From Caprimulgus europaeus (lineage: Eukaryota > Chordata > Aves > Caprimulgiformes > Caprimulgidae), in assembly GCA_907165065.1 (NCBI GenBank), contig OU015530.1:48221465-48285464 (forward strand): DNA of 64,000 bases, given 5' to 3'. Below, one piece after another: positions 10,881 through 23,507 of the stretch (its first letter is position 1; the number at the start of each line of letters is the position of its first letter). Under the pieces are notes generated by a model. That model worked only from the letters and a program-made list of their open reading frames with translations. It was not told the origin of the DNA and did not search any database. The position numbers were made by a program, and so were the translations under genes.

Positions 10881-13800
10881 ACATGGGCTTTGGGGGTGGC
10901 ATGGACTGTAAGGAGTTGAAGATGACCAATTTTCACTTCAGCATGGAGTATCCTGTTCTGCCCTCGGAACTCAATTTTCTGTTACTTACCATGTAAAAAT
11001 GCATGGAGTTCTGTCAGCAATGTTGCCATAATCCTAGTGTGGCTCTTCAGGACCACCCCAGCTTTGGCAGAAATCATGGATTTATTTGTTCATGCAACAA
11101 AATTGGACAGTGTCCCCTTTGTGCTCATTTTCCCCAATACAAAGTGATGTTAGAAGATGGCTGCACCAATGTTCAAACAAATTGTTGAACGAATTGTTTA
11201 GTTTCCTCCAGGGCATGAGAAAGAGTGAATATGGAAGATTACATGCAATTCACTATCTAGAGATTACTTTTCTCTCAGAAACTGAATTTTGATCCTAAGG
11301 CTCCTTTAGAAAATAAGGGAGTTTTTATGAAGTTTTAAGTTTTCTGATAATTTACTTCACAAACCCCTGAAAGTTACAACCTCCTATTCTGTTGATTATA
11401 ATGTCTGGGCTTTTATGAGTGCAACCACTTAAGTCAGGGAAGTGATTGAATTTCAAATTTTGCTGGTTTATAGGTGAAAGTAATACTACCCTCTTCATCT
11501 GTGTAGCAGTGTAGAGCCCTGGTGCCATCCAGTTACAGTAGCTCAGTTACTGCAGTGGCCACTCTCAGCATGGATATACATCTTTCATGTAATTCAGTGT
11601 CCATCTGAAGTTGATGGAATAGAAGTTTGCTCCTCTTGAAGTGGTGTGTGGATTACTGGTACAGAACTGTTCTGCCCACTGCTGTGAAGAGGTTGGCCTA
11701 CCTCAGCTGTGCCCTGTCCTCCTCTGTCAGCTCCCTCACGTCAGTGAGCTGGCCTGTCTGAAAAGTAACCAAGAAAGAGGGTTTTTCTGAATAGTCAGAA
11801 GCTGTTGTACCATCTGCAGAACGGAGGAAGGGGCAGGAATACAGTCAGTGCCCAGAGGAGCCTGTTGTCCTTACCACCCTGGCAGGGGCGGTGTCTTACA
11901 TCAGCCAGAGCAAACTGGGTAATTGTGCAATTAACTTGCAACCAATGGAAGGTAAAAGGTCTTGGCTTCAATGTATCCCTGCCTGCTCAGGGGAACGTGG
12001 CTCAACTCATCAACCGTGGTTGGCTTTGAGCCTTATTTTCACAATGGGGAGAAGGGAAGAGAAAGGGGCTGGCTCTTGCTTTAGCCTTTTTGGTTATTCT
12101 TACGTGAGAGCTCTAAGTAGGTAGAAGTACACGAGTGAGCTAAACCTGAGATCTGTCTCATGGTGACAGACTGTCGGAAGTCTTTGTGCCTCGTCCTGTC
12201 ACAGCTGGTTTGGGAGCAGTTCACTGTTTTGCAAAATGGAGGGCAGAGCATGTGTGCTGAGGGAAGGGAGTCCAAGATAAAATCACCCTCTAATCTCTTC
12301 AATTCTCATCGGTTTGAAGAGGAAATTGCTTTGTGTGCTCCTGTTATGCACGTACGGTGCAGAAACCATCCTGCAGTCTGATGGCTTTACATCCCATTTA
12401 CCATAGGCAGGCGGTTGTCTGCAGAGTAGTAAATGTACCATGGCTAGGGATGCTCTGAGGAAGGAGGGGTAAATGAATGAATTTAGAGCTGTAAAACACA
12501 CCGAAGCTAGAAAGCTCTGTGAAATCTACATAGATGGAATTACTGGTACCTAATAAAATACCTCCAATGTCTTGCAAAACTGGAGCCAAAGTCGTGTGGG
12601 TGCTCTCCGTGCAGCATGAGGTGTTGGCCCAGGCAGAACAAGTGGGTGAAGTTCATCAGCTCTTGCCAATCTGGCTGCCTTATCTCCAAGGCTGAAGGAA
12701 TTACAGTTCATAAGCTGAATCATGTGTGAGAAACCATCGCTCTTGCTTTTTGTCTCCAGCTTACTTACCTTGGGCTTGGGCTGTCAGCGCACAGCTCGTG
12801 CAGTGGAGCCGGCTCTGTGCAGTGGCTCACGGCTGCACCAGCCAGCCCTGCACAGCACAAGAGGGAGCTGTGGGATGGGATGGGATCAGGACATGCTGCA
12901 TGGTGGGAACAGAGGTTTGGAGATGGGCAGTTAAATAGGATCTCTGGGAGAGAAAGTCTGTTTCCTAAATGATGCTTCTCAGGGCAGCGTGGTGTCTGTG
13001 GCCAGCCTGCCTACTCAGTCTCTTACTCCTCGGCAAGGAGGAATGTGATTCCTGTCTTGTTTCCCTTTAGAAATAGGATATGTAAGGTTTTTAGTCATTC
13101 TCCCTCTCCTGGTATATTCTTCTTCTCCTTTCTGGTGATTCAGTGCTCTCAAGCGTGAGAGCTGCATCACTTGTGGTAGATGGCAAATGCTGATCTGTGC
13201 TCCGAAGAATTGCACCTATTTTCAAAAACACAGTAGGCTCAGCATTTTGGAACATTTCTGTTTGCTGGAGCTTTGGAGGTTCTTTGTCCCACTTGTTAAA
13301 GCAAATTTGGTCCTCAGAGGAGGATTGTCTTGATATTTGTCAGTTCTTAGGCTGTAGGTTCCCAGACTGTAAAGCATACAACAAATTTTAAAAAAGCAAA
13401 CCCTATGTTTGAATATTTATAGCTGTTGCTGGGTTTATGGTGTTTGTCTGATATTAAGTTCTTCATTTCTATGTTTGCTGGAATCTGTATACTTCCTACA
13501 CACTGGCAAATGCTAGCTCCATCTTCTCTAGTATGACTCACGGTGGTACTGAGGGAAAATGCCTGCCTTGAAGCCATCCAAATAAGCACTAGAGAGACCT
13601 GTTGATTCAGACAGACACTGAAGTGAGTGATTTGCTCAAGTGATTTGATTGCTTGGACTGGCAATCAAATGCCTCCTTGGTAGCAAATCCTGTTGGAAAT
13701 AAACCTTTGTATTTTACTTTTCATTTCAGTTAAGTCTTCTCATGGAGCCCTAAGCTCAGCCGTGCTGGGGAAGCATTGCCCCTGTGCTGTGTACTGGCGC

Positions 13801-14287
13801 CTGCCTTCATCCCAGCCTGGAAGGGCAGCAGCACTGGGCTGGGTACATGGACGTTAGCTGCCAGGTTCAATGTACGTTGAGCTTGCAAATCAAAAGAAGA
13901 AGAGATGGTCTTTGGAACTAATTTTTAGTTCTGAGATGGAAAAGGGGGTGTTGGTACCACGAGTGGTTCCAGAATGGGAGGGTAGAGAAGTGCAGTGGAG
14001 CTGGACATAGCGAATCACGCAAACACCATGTGCCTCACCGTTCAGCTGCTGCAAGTGCCGCTGTTTCAGTGGTTCTGGCATCCCCAGACACAGTGGATTG
14101 TTTTGGTGTGAAAAGCCTCTATTTTGTTTCTGCCTCAAATGATGTAGAATTGTCTGAAACCAGATGTATCAACCCTCTTTCCTGTAACTTCAAGCTGGAG
14201 TTTTTATTGAGGGTTGCTCTTTAACAGTAAGAGGGTGAGTTGCTGATATTTATCTATTGTATTGCTGGCCATGTTATATCAAAGATT
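10881..14287. other. Intergenic sequence, no gene recognised
   Basis: The segment is unique sequence of moderate GC. Open frames of up to about 105 codons occur on both strands, none with a recognisable domain. A short GGGAT-like run is present near 12873. No transposon was seen. Confidence 0.6.
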
Positions 14288-15130
14288 AGTTTTATTGATC
14301 TGAATGTCATAGACTTGGTGATCTTGACAGGTTGGAGAAACAAACCAACAGAAATCTGATGAAGTTCAACGAAGAAAGAGATGTGCCACGTCCTACACCT
14401 GCTGAGCAATAACCCCACGCATCTGGGGGTGATGAGCTGGAAGGCAGCTTTGCAGAAAAGGATCTGGTGGTCCAGGTGGGCAACAAGTTGGGCATGAACC
14501 AGCAATGTGCCCTTGCAGTACAGAAGGCCAACAGCATCCTGGGCAGTAGTAGGAAGAGCATTGCCAGCAAGTTGAGGAAGGTGATCCTTTCCCTCCGATC
14601 ACCACTAGTGAGGCCACAGCTCTGGTGCTGGGTCCAGCATTGGGCTTCCCAGTCCATAAAACATCATGGACATACTGGAGTGAGTCCAGTGAAGGCTGTG
14701 ATGATGATTAAGGAATTTGGAGCATCTATCATGCAAGGAGAGGCTCTGAGAGCTGGAACTGTTCAGCCTGGGTAAGAGACAGCTCAAGGAGATCTTACCT
14801 GTGTGTACAAATACCTGATGGGGGAAGTAAAGATAAAGAAGCCAGGCTCTTCCCAGTGGTGCCCAGTGAGAGGACAAGAGACAATGGGCACAAACTGAAA
14901 TACAGACTTCTGTTCAGGTGGAAAAAAACCCTTTTTCTGCTCTAAGGGTGATTGAACACTGTCACACATTGCCCAAAGAGGTTGTAAGGTCTCCATCCAT
15001 GGAGATACTCAAATTCTCACTAGACACAGCCCTGACCCACCCGCTCTGCCTGCCTATGCTTTGAGCAGGGGTTTGGACTGAATGATCTCCAGAGGTCCCT
15101 GCTAACCCCAACTGGTCTGGGATTTTGTGA
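14288..15130 (+). mobile_element. CR1 LINE, long 3' portion with decayed ORF2 C-terminus
   Basis: About 840 bases follow the CR1 order. First comes the region before the thumb ('acttggtgatcttgacaggttgg'), then the block encoding the VQKANSILGSSRKSI-like segment, and then the 'aatacctgatgggggaag...gaagccaggctcttcc' stretch. A 3' end of the type 'ggactgaatgatctccagaggtccct...tgggattttgtgac' closes it. Stop codons and frameshifts break the ORF2 remnant, so it is not functional. The tail differs from the copies at 17.2 and 41.1 kb, which indicates a different CR1 subfamily. Confidence 0.9.
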
Positions 15131-17235
15131 CCCAGCTGCTGGCTGGGAAAAATAGTCTTGTTTTGGCTTGTTTATTGATAGAAAAATTCAGATCATATTG
15201 TTCATTGAGTAATCTAATCCCCAGTGAGAGGCACTGTTAGTTCTCCATGCAGAGCCTTTGGAGTTGAAGTTTGGCTCCTTTGCTCTGACTTGTCAACATA
15301 GTTTTCAGTGTGGGGGTTATTCTCTGCCATGTTGTAAAAGAACAGTTCGTATTTGATGCATTTTGTTAACTGTGTTTCAAAGCCACCACCAAGTCTATGA
15401 TAAAGGTGAGGTCTTCTAAAGAATGTATTATTAAATAGCTTGTTTTAAAGCACCTAAATCAAGTGATCAAATCTGAGTAAGAACTTAAATTTCTACTGAA
15501 AATCGTAATGTTTCCCAGTAATGTTTCTTCAAATTCCATTCAACTGGTCCAGTTGGATGTTGAAATGGGAGCTGAGTTACTTGGGTAACTAGTCCAAATT
15601 CTGACTATTGACCATTTTACAGCAGTTACCATTATTGTTCTTTTAGGAACATAAAACAATGCCCTTGATAGGTAGGACCAAGGACTGATAGAAGATGCTG
15701 GTGATTTATGGCAGCACATGGGACCTGCCACTGCCATTACCTAATAAAATCCAAGCAGTTGGAGAGTCTTGCTAGTGTGATCTTCACACAGTTGGGGATC
15801 TCCCTGTACCTTCCAAGCTCTCTGAGCCTGTCCTGAGACAGGACACATTTGTCTGTGGGTCCTCAGGATGTGGGCAATCCTGGTGATGCAGCAGCACAAA
15901 TGGTGTGTTCCACAACCACCTTCCGGCATTTGGCAGCTTTTCCAGAAACATCTAAACGTTTTCTGGTTTTAATTTTCTGGTTTTCCGGTTTCTTTCTTTC
16001 AGTTAAGAACTCCTGATTTAAGAATAAATAAAAGGTACTGTCTAGTAAACAGAAACAGAGCAAAGTTCAGGGAAACAATGTGCCTTGCACCAGGAAGAGA
16101 ACAGCAGGCTTAGCCAGGTGACTGTAGGGTCTGCTCACACTCTATGGAGACATGAGCACCATGATTGCAAGACACTTCTCCATTGAGATGTATAAAAAGT
16201 TTTGTTGGTTTCCTCTGCTTCTTATAACGTCCTCCCATCCCTTACCCACAGCTGCCAAGTCAGACTGAGCTCAGCATGGTGAAAACTCCCAAGCAAATGA
16301 CACTAGAATTGCCTTGTGAGCAGCTAAATGGGAGATTGTGTTAGGCTGTTGTCTGCTAATACAGCATAAAAGAGCAAGGAATGTGGACATAATACACAGA
16401 AATTAAGTTATAAACTACTAGGCAGTGGTTGGGACTCAGCTTGCAGATGTACATAAATTTAATTGTCTGCTTAGTCTGTGGAGATTGGATCAATAGGCAG
16501 TGGAGCCCGGAGAGCTGTTCATCTGCATCTTGATCAGCTGCATTTTGATCCTGCATCTTGAGTAGCTCTTCAGGCTTCACTGAAATATGAGGACCTGCAG
16601 ATACACCGCTTATAGACACCTATATCTGGCTGTCTTGACCTGTGAACCCAATTCCATACATGAATGTGACGAAGTGATACAATTCTTCATCAATGTAAGA
16701 ATACATGGCACATTTTTAGTGGCCTGAGGGACGGTTCCTTAAGTCTGCTGCTTTTAAGAGGTGGTGTAATTAATACTTGACAAAAAGTGTGGTGAGAAAT
16801 GGTGGGTGCTTATAACCTTGATCACCACTTCTCAGAGTTGATAATTACTTGGGGTTTGGTGTGGGGTTTTTTGGTTGGTTGGTTGGTTTTTTGTACCCAG
16901 TGGCTACTATTATGAGACAGTAAATTTTTGAAAGTATGGATTGCCATTTTAGTGTAATAGGAGAAAAATAAGTCTAGACAGGCCTTCAGGAAATGTCTAT
17001 TGCCTTGCTTTTGTTCCCTCTATGCCAGACATTATTTGTTACGTTTGTTTTATTTCTGTGATGGAATCTACCTTGCCAAGCAATCTAATCCAGTGTTTTC
17101 CTGTCTTTACCCTGCTCCCAGCCTCCTCCCCTGTCCTCCTTCAGCCAACCACCCTGGCTCCTCTCCCCACTCCTCCTGGGCACAGGGAAGGAGTCTGAAC
17201 CAGGCATGAGCAAGGGCAAAGGAAAGGACAGACAG
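15131..17235. other. Intergenic sequence, no gene recognised
   Basis: The segment holds unique sequence with minor low-complexity tracts. These are a thrice-repeated TTTTCTGG-like motif at about 15959-15992, an imperfect 13-15 bp tandem motif (CTGCATCTTGATC-like) at about 16522-16567, and (TTGG)n at 16871-16888. No supported coding region was seen. Confidence 0.6.
16871..16888 (+). repeat. (TTGG)n simple repeat
   Basis: About four consecutive TTGG units are flanked by T-runs. Confidence 0.8.
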
Positions 17236-17612
17236 GGAGAAGCTGGAGAAAAGGAGGCTGAGGGGAGACCTCATCGCTTTCTACAACTACCTGAAGGGAG
17301 GGTGTAGAGAGATGAGGGTTGGTCTGTTCAACCAAGTAACAAGTTATAGGACAATAGGAAATGGCCTCAAGTTGCACCAAGGGCAGTTTAGATTGGATCT
17401 GCAGAAGAATTTATTTCCTGAAAGGGTTCTCAGGCATTGGAAGGGGTTGCCCAGGGCAGTGGTGGAGTCCCCATCCCTGGAGGGACTGAAGAGTCGTGTA
17501 GACACAGTGCTGAGGGACATGGGTTAGTCGGGAACTTGTCAGTGTTGGGTTAATGCCTGGACTCAATGATCTTAAAGGTCTTTTCCAATCGAGGCAATCC
17601 TGTGATTCTGTG
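17236..17612 (+). mobile_element. CR1 LINE 3' fragment (subfamily with 'tcagtgttgggttaatg' tail)
   Basis: The fragment covers the last part of ORF2 (block starting near 'gagaagctggagaaaagg', then 'ctacaactacctgaagggag'). The conserved 'ttcaaccaagtaacaag' and 'ggggttgcccagggcagtgg' motifs follow, and then the 3' tail up to 'cctgtgattctgtgaa'. A 71-codon open frame at 17312-17527 is the remnant of the ORF2 C-terminus (residues [20 protein letters not shown] are typical of this region). The copy at 41084-41432 is a close relative. Confidence 0.92.
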
Positions 17613-20600
17613 AAAATTACAGTCCTGAAGAATGAGGCTTTTTGCTCCTCTTGCTGTGAGGAGGGTTTCAATACACCCCTGTGTGCCAACAGCAGCGAAG
17701 AGTCATGGCCATTAGTGGAGGGAGGTCACATATCTGGTTGGCCATGCTGACCTGCTGCCCCACCAGCCCATCCCTGCCATCAGCAAACATGGGTGTGCTT
17801 TGTTGGACATCTCTCCCAGCCAGAGCTGGCTCAAGTGAGATGCTTGGCTGTCACTGAGGTAAGGGGATCATTCCTTGTCAGAATTTAAAATCCAGTTTGT
17901 AAAAAATAATGTAGTAGTAGTGCTGGTTTGCTTTTAGCTGCTATTTAATCTGGTCTGAGAGAAGAAGCAGAGAATTTGTACATGACTTCTGATGTGTTCA
18001 GTGTTTTGGCACTTATTTCAGCTGTATCTATTATAAAAATCAAAGCCCATATCTCTTCAACCTTAAGAGTGACTTTTGGCCAAAGATGTATTGTAGTAAA
18101 CTAATGCTCAAAAGGCCTTTTGAACTGCATCTGAGAATACTTTGCTAGATGGAGCAGTTGCTTTCTCAGAGTGTTCTTCAAGGACTAGGAAATTAGCCCT
18201 GTCTTATAAATACACTTCTAGTGCATTAAACCATTGACAAATGCAGCGTAGCCATTCTAAACTAATTTGTCTTAAGTGGGCATCTGATGACTCAATTTAT
18301 CTGAACTTAGTGGTTTGGATGTGGCTCAGCTGCTCAGTTCAAAGGAAATCATCTGGATGCATCTGCTGTTTCTTGCTCTCAGCATTGGTCTGGGGCTGTT
18401 GGAAAGAGGGCTGAGCTAACTCAAATAAGTTTGTATTTGATAGAGACAAAGAGGACACATGGGGTCAGTTACTGCACATTGCCTGTTCCCTGGTGGTAGC
18501 CGTGAGTCTGAGCCCAGAGGTCTGTAGAGAAAGCAGTGTTCTTTTAGGAGGGTGTCTTTCAAAAGAAAAAGCCACCAGTGTTGCTGAATCAACTAAGTGT
18601 CTCTCAACCATTCTACTTTTACTGAAGTTCATCCTTAAAAAAAGGGATTTGCCAGAGCTAGCAAATTGCCATGCTATGTAGAGTGTATTGATTCTTAAAA
18701 TTACTAAAATGGGGCATTAAAGACTAAATTATCAGTTCCAATTCTCTTTGGACCATGGGCAACGTGTTTTTTACTAAGCAAGAAATCTGCAGATAAAGAT
18801 TTGTCCTTTTAATGTTTTGCAGTATTTAAGAGATTGTCCAATTACAAATATTCATGGACATAAATTGCATAGCATCCTGGCACACCAGCCTTCTCCCACC
18901 GGCTTCCAGTGGAGAGCTCTACATGTGGCTTCTCAATGTTCTTCTCTGTGGGAGGCCCAAGTCTACAAGATGTCAGCTTCCACCCAGAGAGATGCTGAAG
19001 CATCTTGTTAGTGATACAAAAAGTCATTTTGCAAAGCACTTCAGAGGTGCCTGCAGTATGTTCCATGTGTAGATATCTAAACAAACAGTCACGCATCACG
19101 CTGTCTGTTGTTAGGGACTTAGCCTGCATTGGTGAAGTTTTAGTCATATTTTAAGAAACAAGCACCAGTTTTTTGACTGAAAGACTGTTTTTACAAATAC
19201 AAAGAAAATTAATACTTTCATGCACATTTTCAATGAGTTTCCTTCTATTTAGTTTCTCTTGTCCTTTATTTAAGGAGATGACTGGCTGATTAAATCCCTT
19301 CCCCAGCCTCACCTCAGACTCTGGAGTAGGGGTTAGACCTGTGCTGCTGGGCTTCAGCTTTGGGTATTTTCTGACACCTAGAGGGGAATTTCCAGACCTC
19401 TCTAGGCCAATGTTATTTCTGGTGGTCTGGGCTATAATTAGGCTTTGAACAGACTTACTGGGAGATCTGACTTGAGCTATTAAGAACCAGGTTATTGCTA
19501 GGGCCAAATAAGAGTCTCCTGGTTATGGCTGTAGGGTGAGGAGGCTTCAGTCTTCCCCGTGTCTGGTCATGTTACTGGAAAGCAGGATTAAAATGGAGAC
19601 ATGTAGGACACCTGGTAGAGCTAGGATTGGGCAAATACCCCCATCTTGTCATGTACCCCTCGGCTGGGAAGAGAGCACAGCAAGCTTCCATCTGGGTTAA
19701 AGTTTTTTAAGTTCTTCAGTCTCCTGAGGCTGAGGGATGGTGATTATGTTTCCAGGTTAGGTGAGCTGAAATGACAGCTTTTTGGTGGCTGGGAGGGAAG
19801 CTAGATCTGTGCTTGTGGGCATACAGCTACCTGGGATCAGTAGCTGCAGAGAGGTCTTTGGGGTCACCTTCGTCACAGGGCCTAAAGGGCTTGTGAGCCA
19901 TGGGCTGAACAGCAAGGTGGCATTCAGTCCTCCTGCAACGGGGACCCTTAGGGCTTCTCCCAGCAGCGTATGGGCTGGAAGGAACAGGGGGTTCCCGTTA
20001 CATTTCTTTGGGTTTACACAAGGGATTAGCTTCAGCACAGCACCAGCTCCTGGCTGTTGTAGCTCTCTCTGAGATGTGTAATGCTATTTGCTGGAACAAA
20101 ACATTTAGGAATTTCAACATGTTCTACTGGATAGAATTGTTTTACAATTAAACTGTGCAAGCTTGAAATGCTAGTGTGTATGTGTACCTGAACAACTACT
20201 GCTGTCCTGGGACTTCACAGTCTTCCCAAATCTGGTTGTTAAGATTCCCAAACCTTAGCTGTCCTCTCCCTGTAGAGTTATATATTTTCACAGTACAAAA
20301 AATATTTTAATTAACACCATTAAAAAACCAACCAAGCAAACAAAAAACAGTAAGTTCTGGGTCTTTACTGGTTAGGGATAGTGTACTGAGTGATGAAGGA
20401 CTTGCTGTGGGAACTGCTGCCTGGTTGTCTACATTGTTTGCATTTATTATGCACCTGATCTAGATCATGCTGGTTCCTTCTGGCCTTCAGTCTACAAATC
20501 TCTGCAGAAACACCCCCTGCCCTGCTCTCTCTCGAGCAGATGGTTAGGCAGATGAAGAGCAGAGATGTGTTACTTCAGCAAGTGCCTTGGTAGTGCCAGA

Positions 20601-21359
20601 AAATTTAAAAAAAACTAGTGGGGGAAGGAAAATGTGCAAGAAAAATGCAACAGAACAGGCTGAAACTTCCCAGTGAGGAGCTCTGTGCTGGAAGGAAATG
20701 TGGGATGGCAACCAGGGAGTAGCAGCAAGGTCTGCGGAGAAACAAATTGATTCTAACTGAAGGAAAAATAAGAAAGGAGGGAAAAGTGTGACCTGAGGTG
20801 TGAAGGGCTGGGATGGTCTCTGCTGTGATGATCATGTTGCCCATCTTTTGCTGGCATGGGGAATGGAGTTTGCTGTGTTAGATGAGGATAACAACACCAG
20901 CTGAGAGTCCTTTAGAATGCTGTGGCCCAAAGGACACATACACATCTCGGACGAGTGTGAATTTTAATATGTCAGGTGGGAAAATTATAATGACAGAGAA
21001 GGCAGCTGAGAAGAGTGATCACAGTGATTTCAGTGATGTCTAGCAGAGAGGAAAGGACACTGACAGGTTTGGATAAAAACAAGGAGACTGAAAGTGGTTT
21101 ATCAGCTGAGACAGAGGAAAGCCCTCTGTAAGTGCTGTAGCTCTGGGATTTGTCATGGATTTGGGAGGACGGTGATTTATAGCTGGTCCCAGGGCTCTGA
21201 GCAGCAGGAGGGATGATGTCTTGCGCAAGACACCTTCAGCACTTGAAACCAAAGTCCATTAATAAATACCACAGGGCTGAATGTATTCTGCTGTTTATTG
21301 GCACAAGGAGGGAAGTGACCTTTCCGCTTTCCTCCCCTCTCCCTGGGAGCCTGATGGGC
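17613..21359. other. Intergenic sequence, no gene recognised
   Basis: The segment is unique sequence with several unsupported open frames on both strands. I saw no transposon, tRNA or splice-bounded exon that I could defend. Confidence 0.6.
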
Positions 21360-21640
21360 TGCGATAACCCACTTAGCAGCGCGTGGGTGGCAGGTGATGG
21401 CGTCAGAGTGACGAGAGGGAAGGGGCTCTGCCATATCCTCAGCACCACGGCACTCTAAAAATAAACGCCGTCTCGCGTCGGGAGCCTCTGGCTGCGCCTC
21501 GGCTCTTCCCGCTGCTCCTCTCCCCAGCGCGTCTGCCGGAGCGGCTCTGCGGCAGCTGCTGCACCGAGCTGCCTCTGAAGCTTCTGAGTCACCGGGGACC
21601 AGGCTATGGGGACTCGGATGTGTTTGCACAGCAGGGGACA
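21360..21640. promoter_or_regulatory. CpG-dense patch, candidate promoter or enhancer
   Basis: By hand count about 22 CpG dinucleotides fall within roughly 260 bases, far more than in the neighbouring sequence. A CTAAAAATAA element at about 21454-21464 is a perfect MEF2 consensus and could also serve as a TATA-like box for + strand transcription. It is immediately followed by GC-rich sequence (aacgccgtctcgcgtcggga). A 57-codon ATG-initiated frame lies downstream at 21605-21778 on the + strand, but it has no recognisable similarity. A 150-codon minus-strand frame across the patch is probably only a by-product of its GC content. A promoter of an unannotated transcript is an inference. Confidence 0.35.
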
Positions 21641-22574
21641 GAGGGGAGCCGTGGAGCCGTCATCGGGCTCTGCTGCTGAAATTTCAGGGACGAGGGCCCC
21701 CACAGCAAGCAGCAACTCTGGGTGCCAAGCTGGGAAGCAGAGATTTGGCCTCATCCCAAACTGGCACCAGCGGCAATGAACTGGAGAGCGGGTTTAATTC
21801 AACACATCCGGCAAAGGTCGGCAGAACCTTGCTGAATGAGGGAGCTGGGGCAGGCACACAGCTGAGCTAGCTCAGGTAGGAGGAGGTCCCAGGCAGGGCC
21901 TGACCAAGGACAATACCAGAGGCGGTGGAAGCAGGAGAAGGTGGCTGCCGCCATGGGCCACACTGGGTCCCTGCGGTACTCACCACTCGATGCTCTCAGT
22001 GTGTGCAAACACGGTTGTGGCAGCACGGTCCCCACAGCACAGCTCTCAGTGGCAGCACACTTAAACACCTCACCATGGGGTGCAGCAGCAGAGGGCATGA
22101 CAGGGGGCTTGGGGGCATCTGGCATGTTCAGCTCAGGACAGGAAGACTTATCTGGAGAGGCAACACTTTGACAGGTGACTTATTTACACGTAGCACCTGT
22201 AGGATGGTTTCTGCAAACATGAACATGAGAAGTGAAAGAGCACAAAACAGAAACTAGAAGCCAGGAGGACAGTGTTGCTCTAAGAAAATCACATGTACCA
22301 CCGCTGTAAGAAAAGCACGTGTGCCATCATCTCCCTTTCTCCCTTACTTTGTCCTCCAGCGATGGGCCCAGTGCGCCAGGCACTCGGAGCACTCCAGCCC
22401 CGCTGCCTATGGGCAACCACTGGGGCAGACTGGGCTAGGCTAGGAAGAGGCTGCATTTGGGCTATGGTGCTCAGTCATCCATGAAACTAGGAGCCTCTCA
22501 GTGGGACCTGCTGGGATCCTTGTCAGTGTGCTGGTGAAGTTGTCACCAGCTCTTTAACCATCACCTACATGGGT
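21641..22574. other. Intergenic sequence of raised GC, no gene recognised
   Basis: GC remains somewhat elevated after the CpG patch. Open frames of up to 110 codons occur on both strands but show no family features. Confidence 0.55.
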
Positions 22575-22720
22575 CCTGCTGCATCTTTTCTCCAGTTCTG
22601 AGCTGGGACTGTTTAACCTGGAGAAGAGAAACTGAAGTGAGATATAAATACCTGCTGGGGGGAACAAAGAAGCCAGTGCTCAGATCAAATCGGGTATCCA
22701 GAGAACAGACAAGTGGTAAC
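22575..22720 (+). mobile_element. CR1 LINE, 5' piece of an older copy split by a later insertion
   Basis: The sequence 'gggactgtttaacctggaga', then 'ataaatacctgctgggggga' and 'aaagaagccagtgctca', matches the body of the CR1 type seen at 14.3-15.1 kb, on the + strand. It breaks at about 22720 within the 'gacaagtggtaac' block, and the missing continuation is found at 23508. Confidence 0.75.
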
Positions 22721-23507
22721 AGAATCATAGAATAGTTTGGTTGGAAAAGACCATTACAATCATCTAGTCCAACCATAAACCTAGCATTGCCAAGTTCAGC
22801 ACTAAAGCATGTCCCTAAGCACCACATCTACACGTCCTTTAAATCTCTCTAGGGATGGTGACTCCACCACTGCCCTGGGCAGCCTGTTCCAATACTTGAC
22901 ATCCCTTTCAGTGAAGAATTTTTTCCCAATATCCAACCTAAACCTCCCTTGAAGCAACTTAAAGCCATTCCCTCTTGTCCTGTCACTTGTTATTTGGGAC
23001 ACCCACCTCACTGCAACATCCTTTCAGGTAGCTGTAGAGAGCAATAAAGTCTCCCCTCAGCCTCCTCTTCTCTGAACTAAACAATCCCAGTTCCCTCAGC
23101 CACTCCTCATAAGACATGTGCTCTAGACCCTTCACCAGCTTCATTGCCCTTCTCTGGACACACTCCAGCACCTCAATGTCTTTTCTGTAGTGAGGGGCCC
23201 AAAACTGAACACAGTACTTGAGGTGCAGCCTCACCAGTGCTCTGTACAGGGGGTCGACCACTTCCCTGGTCCTGCTGGCCACACTATTTCTGATACAGCC
23301 CAGGATGCTGTTGGCCTTCTTGGCCACCTGAGCACACTGCTGCCTCATGTTCAGCTGGCTGTCCACCAACACCCCCAGGTCCTTTTCCTCCAGGCAGCTC
23401 TCCAGCCACTCTGCCCCAAGCCTGTAGTGTTGCATGGGGTTGTTTTGACCCAAGTGCAGGACCCAGCACTTGGCCTTGTTAAAATCCTGTCTGGCCCCAT
23501 AGACTTG
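22721..23507 (-). mobile_element. CR1 LINE, minus strand, inserted into an older CR1
   Basis: Read on the minus strand, this is about 790 bases of the CR1 3' region ending in the tail at 22721 ('agaatcatagaatagtttgg' on the + strand is the reverse complement of the usual end). The minus-strand frame 22983-23453 is 156 codons long. It carries a CR1 ORF2 C-terminal region including [28 protein letters not shown] and the [18 protein letters not shown] segment. The last part continues in another frame (22802-23011), so one frameshift separates them. It is 5'-truncated near 23507, inside ORF2 after the catalytic domain, and so cannot mobilise itself. It is better preserved than the host copy, as expected for a younger insertion. 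Confidence 0.92.

Noticed and set aside
21177-21629. Open frame of 150 codons on the minus strand across the CpG patch
   Set aside because: GC-rich DNA has few stop codons, so long frames arise by chance. The Ala/Arg-rich peptide reflects base composition.
22983-23453. The 156-codon frame as a host gene
   Set aside because: The peptide is the C-terminal part of CR1 ORF2, and the element is truncated and frameshifted, so it is a transposon remnant.
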